64,000 bases of DNA from Motacilla alba alba (taxonomy: Eukaryota > Chordata > Aves > Passeriformes > Motacillidae). A program made the translations under genes and the position numbers. A model generated the notes under the pieces. That model saw nothing but the letters and a program-made list of their open reading frames with translations, searched no databases and was not told the DNA's origin. Every line of letters starts with the position of its first letter. The stretch's first letter is position 1. This document shows, one piece after another, positions 1-11,550 of this stretch. The DNA is taken from assembly GCF_015832195.1 (NCBI RefSeq), contig NC_052019.1, positions 49,727,016 through 49,791,015 on the forward strand, read 5' to 3'.

Positions 1-1049
1 AGCACTGTAAGGAGATGCTGTTACAACAAATAGCTTGAACAAAGGCTCCATTTCTTATTGCCATTAAACCCAAATGTTAATGGCAAAAAGGTACTTTGGG
101 AAGTACAAATCCAAGGTTTGAAACTTTTATTGCATTTATGTAAATTTGCCTCTGAAACACTTAAAATTTTCCTTGCAAGGTTAGAGAGACCTAGAGACAG
201 CAAATTATTTTAAATGACCATTCATGTAGATGAGGTAGGCTTTTTGCCAGAAAACTGTTTTTTATCCCTTTCCAGAGAAATGTCCTGCTAACCTTAATCT
301 GTTGAAGTGAAGCATTGCTTAGATGTTGAATTATTAGAACAATATTGTAAAAGAGTGAAAGTTGATGTGGAAAATAAACCTGCACTGAGCAGACTATAAA
401 ATGTTTAATAGCGTTGCTGTCACAATTGTACCTAATGGTTCTTAAATAATAGTGCAAATATTACAGTAGCTCTGAGTCATCAAAAATATGCATTTCATTA
501 AATAGGCTTTTATAATCAGTTGGGACATGATGTTTTCTTCTACACAGTTTTTATTATGAATGAAATGAGTTGTAGTTTACTGCTTTAATCCCGCCTTTTC
601 AGAAAGGCAGGCAAGGCACCAACTACACACTACAGGTAATATACAAATTCTTCCATTTGCTTAAATTCCATCCTTGTGTAAAACATGTGTCACTCAAAGA
701 AGCAGCATAATATTATAGAAATACTGCAGTTCCATAAATGTAATTCATTAGGAACAAGTGCTTTAAACTACTCCAGTATTTTAAAGTACAATCTGAGATA
801 ATGAAAAAATAGTTTAACATGTTAAAATGCTGTAGTCATCATCTGAAATACTTTGATACTTGTAAGAATTCTTTGAACATCTAGAATGATAACATGCTGC
901 TATATCTTCTTAAAATTACATTTCTATATGTAATTTCTGAGTTTTCTCAAATTTTTTGGAAGATAAGAAGTGCTGCACATATAAGCTGATGTGCCTAATA
1001 TAGAGACTAACCATTTTGTTTACTTTATCTTTTCCTTCTCTTCTATTTA
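1..1049. other. AT-rich non-coding DNA
   Basis: I see no gene, repeat family or RNA here. The open frames are under 90 codons, lack splice context and encode low-complexity peptides. This is consistent with intergenic or intronic DNA. Confidence 0.6.
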
Positions 1050-1350
1050 TAAAATCATTGAATGGGTAAGGTTGGACCAAGTGTGTCGTCTGCTCCTACT
1101 TCCCTGGTCAAGATGGGTCGTTCTAGAGCACCTGGCACAGGATTGCATCCACATGGTTCTTGGCTCTCTCCAGTGAGGGAGACTCCAAATCCTTCCTCTC
1201 GGGGCAATCTGTTCAAGGCACAGTAAAGAAGTTCTTCCTCATGTTTAGGTGGAACTTCCTGTGCATCAGTTTTTGCCTCTTACCTCCTGTTCTATTGCTC
1301 GGCACCACTGAGAAAGCCTGGCTCCATCCTCTTGGCACCCTCTCTCCAGA
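1050..1350 (-). mobile_element. CR1 LINE 3' fragment
   Basis: This is a 5'-truncated copy of CR1, the dominant non-LTR retrotransposon of birds, lying on the minus strand. Read on the plus strand it starts with a diverged form of the CR1 tail (ATCATTGAATGGG at about 1055), then GGTTGGACC. The reverse complement of the end of the reverse-transcriptase frame follows: CTAGAGCACCTGGCACAGG, then GTTCTTCCTCATGTTTAGG, then CCTGGCTCCATCCTCTTGGC. The minus-strand frame around 1213-1455 ends in peptides typical of the CR1 ORF2 C-terminus (RKNFFTV) but carries many changes. It is decayed and not mobile. The similarity fades after about 1350. Confidence 0.85.
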
Positions 1351-1573
1351 CAATGCTAAGAAATGCATGGTCCTGTTCTGTAACTCCCCGGGTCCTTTAG
1401 CTTTTAAACAAGCACAGTGGTGCCACAATTTCCCAAAGTCCAAGGAGCTGTGCACAGTGGATGAACACTGGGTTGGCCTACTTGGACCTAGAGTATTCCT
1501 AAGGGTGCAAGTAATGCTTGATGTCTCAGCTCTTGGCTTTTATACTTTTCAGATTCTGTACTGCTTTAGTGTG

Positions 1574-1967
1574 TAGTTCTGAACTTTATATTAGGGGGTA
1601 GTAAGCTCTCTTTACAGAGTAGGTGAACAAAATAATTCCTTCTCTAGCTGGGGACCAAGGATGAATGATCCAAATCTCTGGCCCAAGAGCATAAACAACG
1701 GTGGACTGGAGAGACAAAAACAAGAAGGATGGGACTTCATAACCTAAAACTATAACTGGAAAATTAACTCCAATATGCAAATGGTCCAGAACTTATGAAA
1801 GTGTGAGACCTTGTGATTTATCGACCATTTTGGGTTCATCTTGGGTGTAGCCCTGGCTGGGCTCTTGTACTGCCCAAGGTGTATCCATTGAGGCCTTCTA
1901 ATAAATACCTACTTTATTCTTTAACTCTGTCCAGCCTCTGTTCTAGGTCAGCCTTCACAAGGCATCA
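1574..1967 (+). mobile_element. Endogenous retrovirus LTR, diverged, probably solo
   Basis: This is an LTR-like segment ending in CA at 1967, with a polyadenylation signal AATAAA at 1900-1905 just after GAGGCCTTCT. It aligns by eye along its length with the segment at 20390-20723. Shared blocks are the A-rich part near 1628, GACTTCATAACCT, TATGCAAATGGTCC, GAAAGTGTGAGACC, the AATAAATA region and the CAGCCTCTGTTCTAGG end. That sets the family and orientation. The 5' edge is approximate and I found no convincing target duplication. The sequence after 1967 (TAGTGCCACGAAGG) faintly resembles a tRNA primer-binding site, so a stub of internal region may follow. I saw no coding region of the retrovirus. 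Confidence 0.7.
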
Positions 1968-2352
1968 TGCTAGTGCCACGAAGGTGCTGGTAGCTGAATG
2001 TTCTCTTTGTCCCCCAGCTGAATCTCAGATCAGGCTTCACACAACAGACGTTAGTTAAGAGATAGTTTCTGGTGAAGAGCATACAGGCTCTTCTGCTGGC
2101 ATATGGAATATGGTGAACTGCTCCTTCTTGGAAATTTTCCAGTGTCTTCTTACCTTTGCAGAAGTTTTGCCTGATATCTGAGCATACCAGTTGTAATTGT
2201 TTCTGGAGGAAATATATATATATGTACATATAAAGAGGACAAAAGTTACACTATACTTACAACAGATTTGGATTTCTGCATGTGAAACTAGTTTATCTGC
2301 TCTTTCCATGTGCTTGCTAATTAAAGACATCTTAAAGTGATAGTGTACGCTG
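1968..2352. other. Unassigned DNA after the LTR
   Basis: This may include a short stub of retroviral leader directly after the LTR, but no gag-like frame is visible. There is a TA microsatellite at 2211-2230. Nothing else is recognisable. Confidence 0.4.
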
Positions 2353-2381
2353 AATTCCAGGTTGTGTAATAACCTGGAATT
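2353..2381. repeat. Perfect inverted repeat, 11-bp stem, 7-base loop
   Basis: AATTCCAGGTT at 2353-2363 is followed by the loop GTGTAAT and the exact reverse complement AACCTGGAATT at 2371-2381. The pairing stops sharply on both sides. The arms are not simple AT repeats. The function is unknown. Confidence 0.9.
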
Positions 2382-2664
2382 AATCTGTGTACTAACCTAT
2401 ATGTGATCATATATTCCTAAATGATTTGTATTGTCTAGAGTACAAGAACTTTTGCTGTGCATAAAACCTTCATTTGTTGTATCAATCAGTATGTAAATGT
2501 GTAAAAAATTATATTTAGCTATAAAGAATGTCTGAAACTGTCTATAATGTTCTTCAGTCTTATAAAGAATGGCAATGATAGAATCTCTATTGTCTAATCA
2601 GTTTATAGAATTTTTCTCTGAAACTGTTGCAACCATCAATTTCTTTTTAATCAAGAAGGGAGAA

Positions 2665-2702
2665 TATAATCAGAAAAACATATGATAATTTTTCTGATTA
2701 TA
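2665..2702. repeat. Perfect inverted repeat, 14-bp stem, 10-base loop
   Basis: TATAATCAGAAAAA at 2665-2678 and its exact reverse complement TTTTTCTGATTATA at 2689-2702 flank the loop CATATGATAA. This could fold as a hairpin in DNA or RNA. It lies 283 bases downstream of another perfect hairpin. It may be the relic of a small palindromic transposon, but no transposase or target duplication is visible. Confidence 0.9.
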
Positions 2703-4458
2703 ATCCTAGAGTTTCACTTTTCCTTTGAAGAGAAGCACTCTTTTCAAGACATTTCAAAGTTCATAGTAATTTCTTAACATTTTAAAAACTCTTAACATGT
2801 ATATTACAGCATTACTTAATTAGTTTGTTTTCTAAATTAATAAGAAATTTCAATTGTATATTAAAATATATTGTATTTGTGTTATAACATTTCTTCTGCA
2901 AATATGAGGAAACATCATAGAAAATGAGGAAAAAAATCTGAATCTATATACTTTTCAGTTTCTGTTACTTTTGGTATCTTATCCCTAGCAATTCTGGCAG
3001 AGAGTAATAAAAAAAATATAAAGACCTTTTAAGAAGAGTCTCACAGTTATCAATAGGTTAAAAACCACTCTACTACATTTTGCCCCGCCTGATATTTTGC
3101 CTCAATCTTTTGAACTACTCAATTTATGCTCTAAATAAAAAAGCAAGAGGATATAAATAGAGAGAAATAAAAAAAATGCAGTTGAGTGAGAAAAGGTTTG
3201 GCCAAAACAGTAAATAACTGATTTTCAAAACAGTTCTGGGGAAAGACATAAAAAAATTTGAGATCTGGTGGAAGAGGTGAATAAGTGTAATTGCAGAATG
3301 TCAACAGAGAAGTGTCTGGAAGGATCCTTCAGAAAGGGCACTAGACAAGTAAAGTGTGTCTGCCACTGCTCTCTACAACACAATACCTGAAGACTGAATG
3401 GAAGCTATATATTAAACACACGATGATAATTTTCTAGGACAATGTGTGTACACGCATAAGAAAAAGTTATTAGACATTCTGTACCAAAAATATGAAAATA
3501 TGTTTTGTATTGGGATAGCCTGAAAAAAATCTTGTTAATTTCTATCAGAAATGTTAGATCCCCTTATATGTAACTGAAACCTTCCAGACAAGAGTGACTG
3601 TGAGCTATGATTATCTCCTCCAGGAATAGCTTTCTGTCTTAGTCTTCATTTTAGCAGCAGTTTTCTGACTGTTGCATTTGTAGGCATTGGATAAAGATTG
3701 TATGTTTGCTCTTTTGGATACTCAATCCCATGCATTCTTATTGCTGAGGATATCACTTGATATTCTGAGTATTTCCTTCCAGAGTTAGGGGAACTGGCTC
3801 TAAGCTGCTGATTGATAGTAATGTCAGTGTGGTACTTGCCCATTCAAGGAGGGGATGGGTGATGTCTGCATTACTAACTTAGTACCCTGTTTGTCCTTCC
3901 TCAACTGACCTTAGCATATTCCTAAAAATGGCACAATGGACTCAGCCCAGCCATGTATAGCATCTACATTATTATACAGTGCTGGAGTGGAGAGCTTTCT
4001 GTTCCCTCATTAGAAGAACACCTTGGTTTCTATTCAAAAGAATATTACTTTTTTATCCTTGTATGCCTCTATTTGAAGAAAATCCAGGTGGGGGCTTGAT
4101 TCAGTTCTAGATTTTAAAATAGCTCTCAGCTCTTCTGTTGTATTGGAGGCAATGACAGTGTCTCAGGAGGCTGTTAATGGCATGTTATTGCAAGAGTTAT
4201 AATAAATAAAAGTTTTCTGTTAGACATTCAAATTTCTCCTGAGAAAACCACATTTTTTTTTAAGAAAAAAAGCTGCTTTACTAATGAATTAATGTCTGGA
4301 AAAAAATCTTTTAATGCCTTTGGTAGATAACACTAAGGGGTTGCAAACTGCTGGACCACATTCAGTGCTCCGCAGGTGAATTAAGTCTCTATTGTAGTGT
4401 TTATAAGATGCTCAGTTAAAATTTGGGGATATGTAGCATGCAAAAGTATGAAAGGTCT
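2703..4458. other. AT-rich non-coding DNA
   Basis: Nothing recognisable. There are only short open frames and A/T homopolymer runs. Confidence 0.5.
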
Positions 4459-4508
4459 CATATATATATATATACATGTGTATATATGTATATATATATG
4501 TATATATA
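4459..4508. repeat. TA/TG microsatellite
   Basis: An interrupted (TA)n tract with TACATG and TATG interruptions, about 50 bases long. It gives rise to a spurious YIYTYIYTY-type minus-strand frame. Confidence 0.9.
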
Positions 4509-6096
4509 ATTCTAAATGGAGAGGTCATTTTTCTTCTCTTTCCACCTGAGCCCTTTGAGCCTGCCATATATTTCACCTTGTAGCCACGGCAGTGCAATAA
4601 TTCTCAAGCTGAAACTTTTCAGGGAATGCAGCTTAAGTTTCACCAGCAGCAGGAAGCATCTGACTGAAAGGCAAATCATGATCTTCTGGAGATGGGATTC
4701 ATGCTGGGGATTCATGCTGCCTAATTCTGAGATCACTGTGGGTCTCTGAGGGGACAGACAAGTTTAATAAATTTCTTCCCAGAGGCAGCTTATTTTCTGC
4801 TGCCTGGAGTTACAGCAGGTGATTTGTTCAACTGCCAAACTTGAGTCTTTAGAAAATGCACAGAAATTAATTGTTAAAATCAAATTTAAAAAGCTAATAA
4901 TTTTTTCTATTGCTCTCCTGGTAGCCCATACTGATTTAAAAGTTTGCATCATTGTCATCAAAAAGGTGATTTTACTTCAATATTTTAACTAACTTTTAAA
5001 AACTTTGACGTGCAAACAGAAAATTAAGATGATAATGAGTGAAAGAGAAATGTTATCTTTCTATTTAAAACACATTTTGATGGGTTGTAGATCCATATCG
5101 CTGCAGCTCACCCAGCCCCTAACTGACTGTTGTACTCCGTTCATCATGTTCTATCTATTCAGTAGGAACTGTAGAGGGATGACATGACAGCCCTTGTGAA
5201 TTGTACTATTCTATGCACTCTGCATCTATTCATTTTGCCTATTCAACACTTATAATATCACAGAGGGTTTTTTTATAATGCTTCAGCTACTTTCTCTCAG
5301 AACGCTGAAAGACCATACAAGCATACAGAGAAACTCTTGTGTACAAGAGGCAATTACTCTTCTTTACTGGGACTGTTCCAATAGAGTGAGTTACAGAGCT
5401 GCGCACACATCAGCTGCTCTTCCATGGAAGTAGCTCTTATTTAAAATGCAGCAAGAGCAAGCAACCTCAAAATATATTTCATTCTTTCATTCTGCTCTGC
5501 ATTTGGTCTCGATCCAACTTACATATAAATTAAATTGGTTGTTTTCAAGTAATTTATTTTTGATCGTGTTTGTGTGTCTGACTGACAATAAGAGTTTGTC
5601 TGCCTGATAATAACAGTAACTTGCTTGTGTTCACTGCTGTCTTAAAAGATAAAGTTGTGGCTGGACTTGATTTATACATGAGCAGTTCTACCTTCCTGAA
5701 CTATGGGAAAACTAATACTTGGCTCATATATTACTGGTATATTAATGTTAAAAAAAATATAACACTCAGAGCAAGGATCTTTTGAAATATTTAACAGCAA
5801 AATAGGAGGCATCCATCACTGTCATAATTCCTGTGGGAATAAATATTTTTTGATACCATAACTTTGAGACTGTAGCCTTGTAGATTTTGCATGTCTTAAG
5901 AGGTTTTATGTATTGGAGTAATGTTCTGCAGCTGGGTTTAAACACAGATGTTAGAGCACTGTTGGCAACAAAGATCTTGTTTTTCCAAGAAAAGTGAAAA
6001 ATGCTTTTTGCAGTGACTTTATTTGCAGGGAATGTTTGCAGTGAAGATTTATGGCAGGTAGAATGATGAGTTTCATGTTTGGCTTTCCCTCCGCCT
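4509..6096. other. Unassigned non-coding DNA
   Basis: Overlapping short frames occur on both strands at about 4512-4749 but have no codon bias or splice context. Nothing else is recognisable. Confidence 0.5.
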
Positions 6097-6108
6097 CCCC
6101 CCCCCCCC
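6097..6108. repeat. Poly-C run of 12
   Basis: An uninterrupted run of 12 C inside a CT-rich stretch (6086-6118). On the minus strand it is poly-G and creates the run of glycines in the frame there, so that frame is unlikely to be real. Confidence 0.9.
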
Positions 6109-7999
6109 TCCATTTCTTTGGATATAATAGGCATAGCTGCTAAAGAATTATTTTTATTACCACGTTATTACATTATTATCAGATGGAAAAACTAGGCAAG
6201 TTTCTAAAAGATAATACAAGTACAGAAATTAACTACTAAAACTGCTTGTTCTAGAGGGCAAAATAAATTTTAAAATATTATGGGCTTACAAGAAAATACT
6301 AGTAAGGATTCTCTTCCTAGCTTTTTTGTTGTAGTGTTACTCATCAATTATGGTCAGCAATTACTGTATGAAAATGTTTGATGATTTGCAAATTGTATGG
6401 CAAGGCAAACTCTGTTCCAAAGAATACTTGCATTTAAACTCTTTCCATCCTGTTTGCATTGAAGTGCTGTATTTCCAGTCTGAGATGTCTCTAAGTCTAG
6501 CATAATTTTTTTCATGAATGTAAGTATTTTGAGATTTATTGTAAGGAGATGCATTCTGAGCTGAAATTTCTAGAAATTCGAGATATTTATTTTTGAAGTG
6601 GAACATTTGGTACAATTCCATTTCTTTTTTTGTTGATGCAATTTCCTAGGATGGATTATTGTCTTAGAGCACCAGATCTTCAAAACTTTAGAATTTAAAA
6701 AAATGTTTTCCTTAATAAACATAATAAGTAAACACATGATTTAAAAGCATTGTAACTTTAATTTCTTTCCCTGCTTAATAATACCTTGTTTGTATCTAGA
6801 AGAAACACAAGATGCGGACAATGTGGTTTAATTGCACTGTAACATCATTAAATTATTTGGGAACACTGCTGGGAAATTAATCATGCAGTGGGGGTGACTG
6901 TTCTTGCATTGATTACTTGTGGTTCCTCAGGGGTTATGCTGTCAATCCTCTTCCTACTAACTTTGCTCGACTTTTCCTGAGACCCTGCTGTGTTTAGGGT
7001 TAAACTGTTACTGGTGAAAAGAAGTTGTCTTCCTGTTGTAATAAATACAGAAGGTTTTGGCTTCTTTGTTCCTCAAAAGGCATTTCCAGTTCCAGTTTAT
7101 AATACAGCTCAACCCTCTTATGAAATGAAAATTTGATTGCACCCTCGTTGCCAGGATACAATTTAGGCCGTACCTTCTCTACCTTCTTATCTTGCAAACA
7201 GGGTAAAGTCAGTTGTGAAAATAATATTTCCAGTCTGTAGTCACTTTGAAGTCCTAAAAGAGAATAAATTAGTGCCCACACTAGATATGATAATTGTTTT
7301 GAAATCCTGAATATTTTAAAAAGATCAATTTGTAGTTTTATAGATGTGCAACATGGATATCATTAAACTTATTCTAGAAGGGGGAGATATCAAGCAAAGG
7401 TTCTCAATACGTTTTGTGAAACTGACATGGCTGGAATGCCAGATGAAACAAGTTCAGAAATATCCTGTATTCCCATTGGAACAAAGTGGGTTTTGTGGGT
7501 CAGCATGTTTAATACTGCATATGCCAGTCTCTTATTATTTCTCTAGAGAATTAAATACTTAATGTGATTTTTCTTTTCTGCATACATATGTTAGAGAAAA
7601 CCATTTCAAGAAGCATATCCAGGCAGCTCTTCAGTTGGGAAGTAGTGAACTTTACAATGCTTCTTCATTCGCGTACATAGCTTTTTTTTCATATTTTTTG
7701 ACCGGAGGAACAGCTTTTTTTTCCCCTCAAAGGACTTTTGCCTTGGAGAAAATGACATGCTGAGACTTCAGAGTTGTGTTATTTCAGGTGGTGATTCATG
7801 CAAAACCCAGGCTCTGACTGCTCTGGAGTTAAAACCTGAGTATTACAAGCTGTGGTCTTTGAAGGGCCCTAAAAAAGCATTGTCCTCATCTTTAGAGATG
7901 TCACATTACTTGTAGAGCTCTGTTTTTTAAGGTATAAGGCCCAGTCTTTCCAGAAGTGGTGCTGGGATGTGACTTTTGTTCTGAAGAGAGCACAGTCTG
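6109..7999. other. Unassigned non-coding DNA
   Basis: Open frames up to about 93 codons (for example minus 7000-7281) show no recognisable domain and no good flanking splice sites. Confidence 0.5.
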
Positions 8000-8056
8000 T
8001 TTATAAAAAATTTATAAAAACACATTTATAACACACATGTTTATAAACACACTTTT
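8000..8056. repeat. Degenerate TTTATAA-type direct repeats
   Basis: TTTATAA or its equivalent occurs four times at close spacing, alternating with ACAC-containing spacers (TTTATAAAAACACA, TTTATAACACACA, TTTATAAACACAC). It looks like a decayed minisatellite with a unit of about 14 bases. Confidence 0.6.
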
Positions 8057-11000
8057 GGTTGAGAAACTAGAATTTCCGGGCTCCCCAAAATTGCTGTGTG
8101 TGTGCTGGAAGGATATTTGGTATCTCAGAAGTGCAGTATTTTTTGAAAGTTAACAGCAGAGTTTTGGCCTGGGTGTACTAGTTCTACGTGACTCTTTCTA
8201 AAGAAGTCATTCTGCTGTTCTACCTTTTCTTCTGAGGCACTGGATTTTTGTTGTGTTTCTGGACAGCTGCTTTGTACTTGGAATTATGGTGGATTGGGAA
8301 ATGCATTTGCTTATGCCTTATCTATAGATAATTCTTGAGCAAAATGGCCAGAGTGATATCATCTGCTTCCAGCGTATTTGCAGAAAGACAAAGCTGATAT
8401 CTCTGTTCTCCCAAATGATGATGCCAAGAATTGAAAAAGACAAGTTTTACACTTCCTGTGGAAAGAAATGACTGGCTGAAATGGGTTGAGACATGGATGT
8501 GCTTATGAAGCATTCATTCTCTTATATGATGAAGAAAGGCAAGTTGTGGATGAGGGTGGGGAACAGCTTTCAAGGTACCTTCATGTGAAATTTGATAGAC
8601 TTAAATGAATTTCAGTTTACACTCTTTCAGGACAATAATCCTCTCACTACTAAATCCAGACCAGATGTTTATTTCAGGAGACTGGAGTTTCTATTTCTTT
8701 TAATTAATGCTCTTCAACTTCTCCTTTTGAAGCCTGGAGTCTTGATATTCTTCTCAAGAGAATCTTCTAAGCTTGTACCACAAAGGAGAGAATCGGTTCT
8801 TTTTTGGCTCTTTTTTTGTGGACTTGTTGCATCTGCAGAGTTCTGGCTCTTCATATCTTGAATTTTTATAAGCATCCTTCCAATCCTTCCTATCTCCTAT
8901 TTAAGAGGCAAGTTCCTTTGCATTTAATTTCAAAAGTTGTAACTGAGAAGCATATTTACATACCCTGGAAAAGATTGATGGTTTCCAGCAGTGCAACAGG
9001 CTGTGGTCACTGAGGGAAAAGTGAAACAGATAATGCAGAACCAAGTGGCAATATTTCCTCCTATAAGTAAAAATCTCACCTATTTGCGATGAAACTGCAA
9101 TATATGTGGTCAATATTGGTTAGGTATTTCTGTCTTCAGCTAAACATTTTCTTGAAAAGATGTGTCCATTTTCAAGATAAAACATAATACCTGAGTAATC
9201 TAGAGGTATTTATAGGTGTTCATTTATTGAACAGAAGGAGAAAGCAGTTAGGAAAAAACTACTGTGTTGAGTTCAAAACACACTGGCTCAGATTTATCTT
9301 TTTGTTTATATAAATGAAGACTGATGAGGAATACACTCACCTTTCCCTGAAAGGTCAGATTCAGATTGGTTTTAACTGCAAAGGGAGTGGGGTAATAAAT
9401 ATTAACTAAGTGCATCCTTTGCTTGCATTGTTACAAATTTCACTGAGGAAAATGTTTTACATGGTTAAAATGTCAAATATCAAAGTGTTGCACTTTTTTT
9501 TGGTCCCTTTAAAGACTGCAAACCTTAGGGCTTAATTTCAGAGAGGTAACTGGTTACATATATCTAAATTTTCATGCTGTGATTTTTCATTGGGCTCATT
9601 TTAACAAGGGTGTAGAAAGAAAACCTAGAGGATAAAAGAAAGATCTTATTGTAGATTTACAGTTCACAGACAGTCAGTCTGGAAAATTAATGTCTTGAAC
9701 TTATAGTAGCTCAGGTTAGATGAAGTACTTTCCTGCATATAATCTCTTCAGATATTAAAAAAATGCATTAAACTGCTGCCTCTGTTTAATATTAAAACAC
9801 TTTAATAAACTTCTATCTGTAATTTTCTGTTGCATGTTGCTATTTGCTGTTTTTTCCACATTCAATCAATATTTATGACCAAATATCAAAATTAGGCTTT
9901 GATCAGAGAGAGAAATTATAATTGCTTTACCATGTAAACTTTTCCTACTTTCATAAGAGTCTGTCCCATATTTCTCAGCCAGACTCTGGATTAATAAAAT
10001 TTGTTGTCTTTGAATTTAATTATACTCCAAACTGATTTCATGCAGGAAGCTGCAAAGGACAGTTTGTAAAGAGCAGCTTTCAGAGTCTGAAGTGACACAT
10101 TTGAGTCTCAGGAGATAAAAAGTATGTGAGTGTTTGTACACAGTAACTATATACTGGTTGAATATGATTGAAAATAATAAAAAACAGTAATATAAAGAAG
10201 CAAGCAAGATCTTTTTCAAGATATACTTAATACATAATAAATGCCATTTCAGTAAAGTGGAATTTCTTTTGCACATAAAAGCAGTTAGCCTCTATTTTTA
10301 CTAAAACTTCTGGAAAATAGTCAAAACGAGAATACCTCCATGAATTTTCATTGGGCTATGTTTTTTTTCTGGAGTTTTAAGTAAAATGCAATGTTTGCTA
10401 AACCATGGTTGTCTACAGAAGGACAGCCGTTTCTTTTGATTTTTTATTCACAAACTGTGCCCTTTGCACATGATTCCAATGCAAATCAACATAAAAAAAA
10501 TCTCATATTTGATGCAATTGTAGTTGAGAAGTGATCATCACGCAGTCACACAGCACAAATTCAGCAACATGGCTGTGAATGCAACTTGGTGTAAAGTGTT
10601 GCTGATAGGCAGGTTACAGGAGTTCAAAGCTTAAAGTCATTCCAATGAACATGTTGAAATCACAGGTGTTTCCAGACCAGGTTTGCAAGCTATTTTATCT
10701 TTCTCCAAAACTTAAAAAATTGTAAGTGATCTGTAAGGATGTGTCTGTCACAGTTTCAAGGTCCTATGTTCTTGAGAGTTTTCAAAGGCCTTTCTTCTGC
10801 TGAAGTAGTGTAAAGTGCTTTAAAAATAAAATATAGAGTTAAAGCATACAAAAGCAAAAAAAGACTCAAGATTTCTTTTCTGCATCCTCTGAATATCTCA
10901 TGTAAAGAATGTAGTAGTGCCATTTGATTTACCTGTAGTCATGTATTTTAGTGCACCTCTTACCTGGCTATAGACCCGCCTGTTTAAGTGCTAATTTGCC

Positions 11001-11106
11001 CTAATGGTCTCCAGACTGCTGTCCCACTGTAACCCCTAAAACTCACTACAACCAGCCCCTTTTTCACTCAAAATCCTCTTTTTTTAAATTTTTTAAAATT
11101 ATTTAA
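8057..11106. other. Unassigned AT-rich DNA
   Basis: No gene, RNA or repeat family recognised. The short plus-strand frames at 8592-9013 overlap each other and resemble nothing I know. Confidence 0.5.
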
Positions 11107-11122
11107 TTTTTTTTTTTTTTTT
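11107..11122. repeat. Poly-T run of 16
   Basis: An uninterrupted run of 16 T at the end of a T/A-rich tract (about 11078-11122), roughly 100 bases before the CR1 fragment. Confidence 0.9.
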
Positions 11123-11219
11123 AGAACATTACAGTAATTCCTAGAGTTCCATATTTGGAACACCTATCAAATCTTTTGTAACTGTGGCTTTTACCCTTTA
11201 GGAGTCTTTCCCTGAAAGG

Positions 11220-11550
11220 AGAGTCACCAAATGGGTCAGGCTGGAAGGAACCACAGTGTGTCCAACCTCCCTGCTCAAGCAGGGTCATCCTAGAGCACGT
11301 GGCAATGTGGCATACGATTGCATCCAGATGACTTTTGGATATTCCTAGAGAAGGAGACTCCACAATTTCTCTGGGTAACCTGTTCCACTGCTCTGTCACC
11401 CTCACAGTAAAGTTCTTCCTCATGTTCAGGCAGAATTTTGTGTTTCTGTTTGTTCCTGTTGCCGCTCATCCTATTGCCTGGTATCACCAAGAAGAGCCTG
11501 GCTCCATCCTTTTGGCAACCTCCCTTCAGATACTTATGTACACTGATAAT
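11220..11550 (-). mobile_element. CR1 LINE 3' fragment with reverse-transcriptase C-terminus
   Basis: This is a minus-strand CR1 copy. Its decayed frame (minus 11121-11423) reads RKNFTVRVTEQWNRLPRE followed by IVESPSLGISKSHLDA. That matches the well-known end of CR1 ORF2, where a T-E-x-W-x-R-L-P-R-E motif is followed by V-V-E-S-P-S-L. On the plus strand GTTCTTCCTCATGTTCAGG and GAGCCTGGCTCCATCC are also diagnostic. It is truncated at the 5' side and carries substitutions. It belongs to the same subfamily type as the copy at 1050-1350, to which it aligns over nearly its full length. Confidence 0.9.

Noticed and set aside
1160..1576. Longest plus-strand open frame (138 codons)
   Set aside because: It overlaps the antisense strand of a CR1 fragment and ends at the LTR edge, so it is repeat sequence and not a gene.
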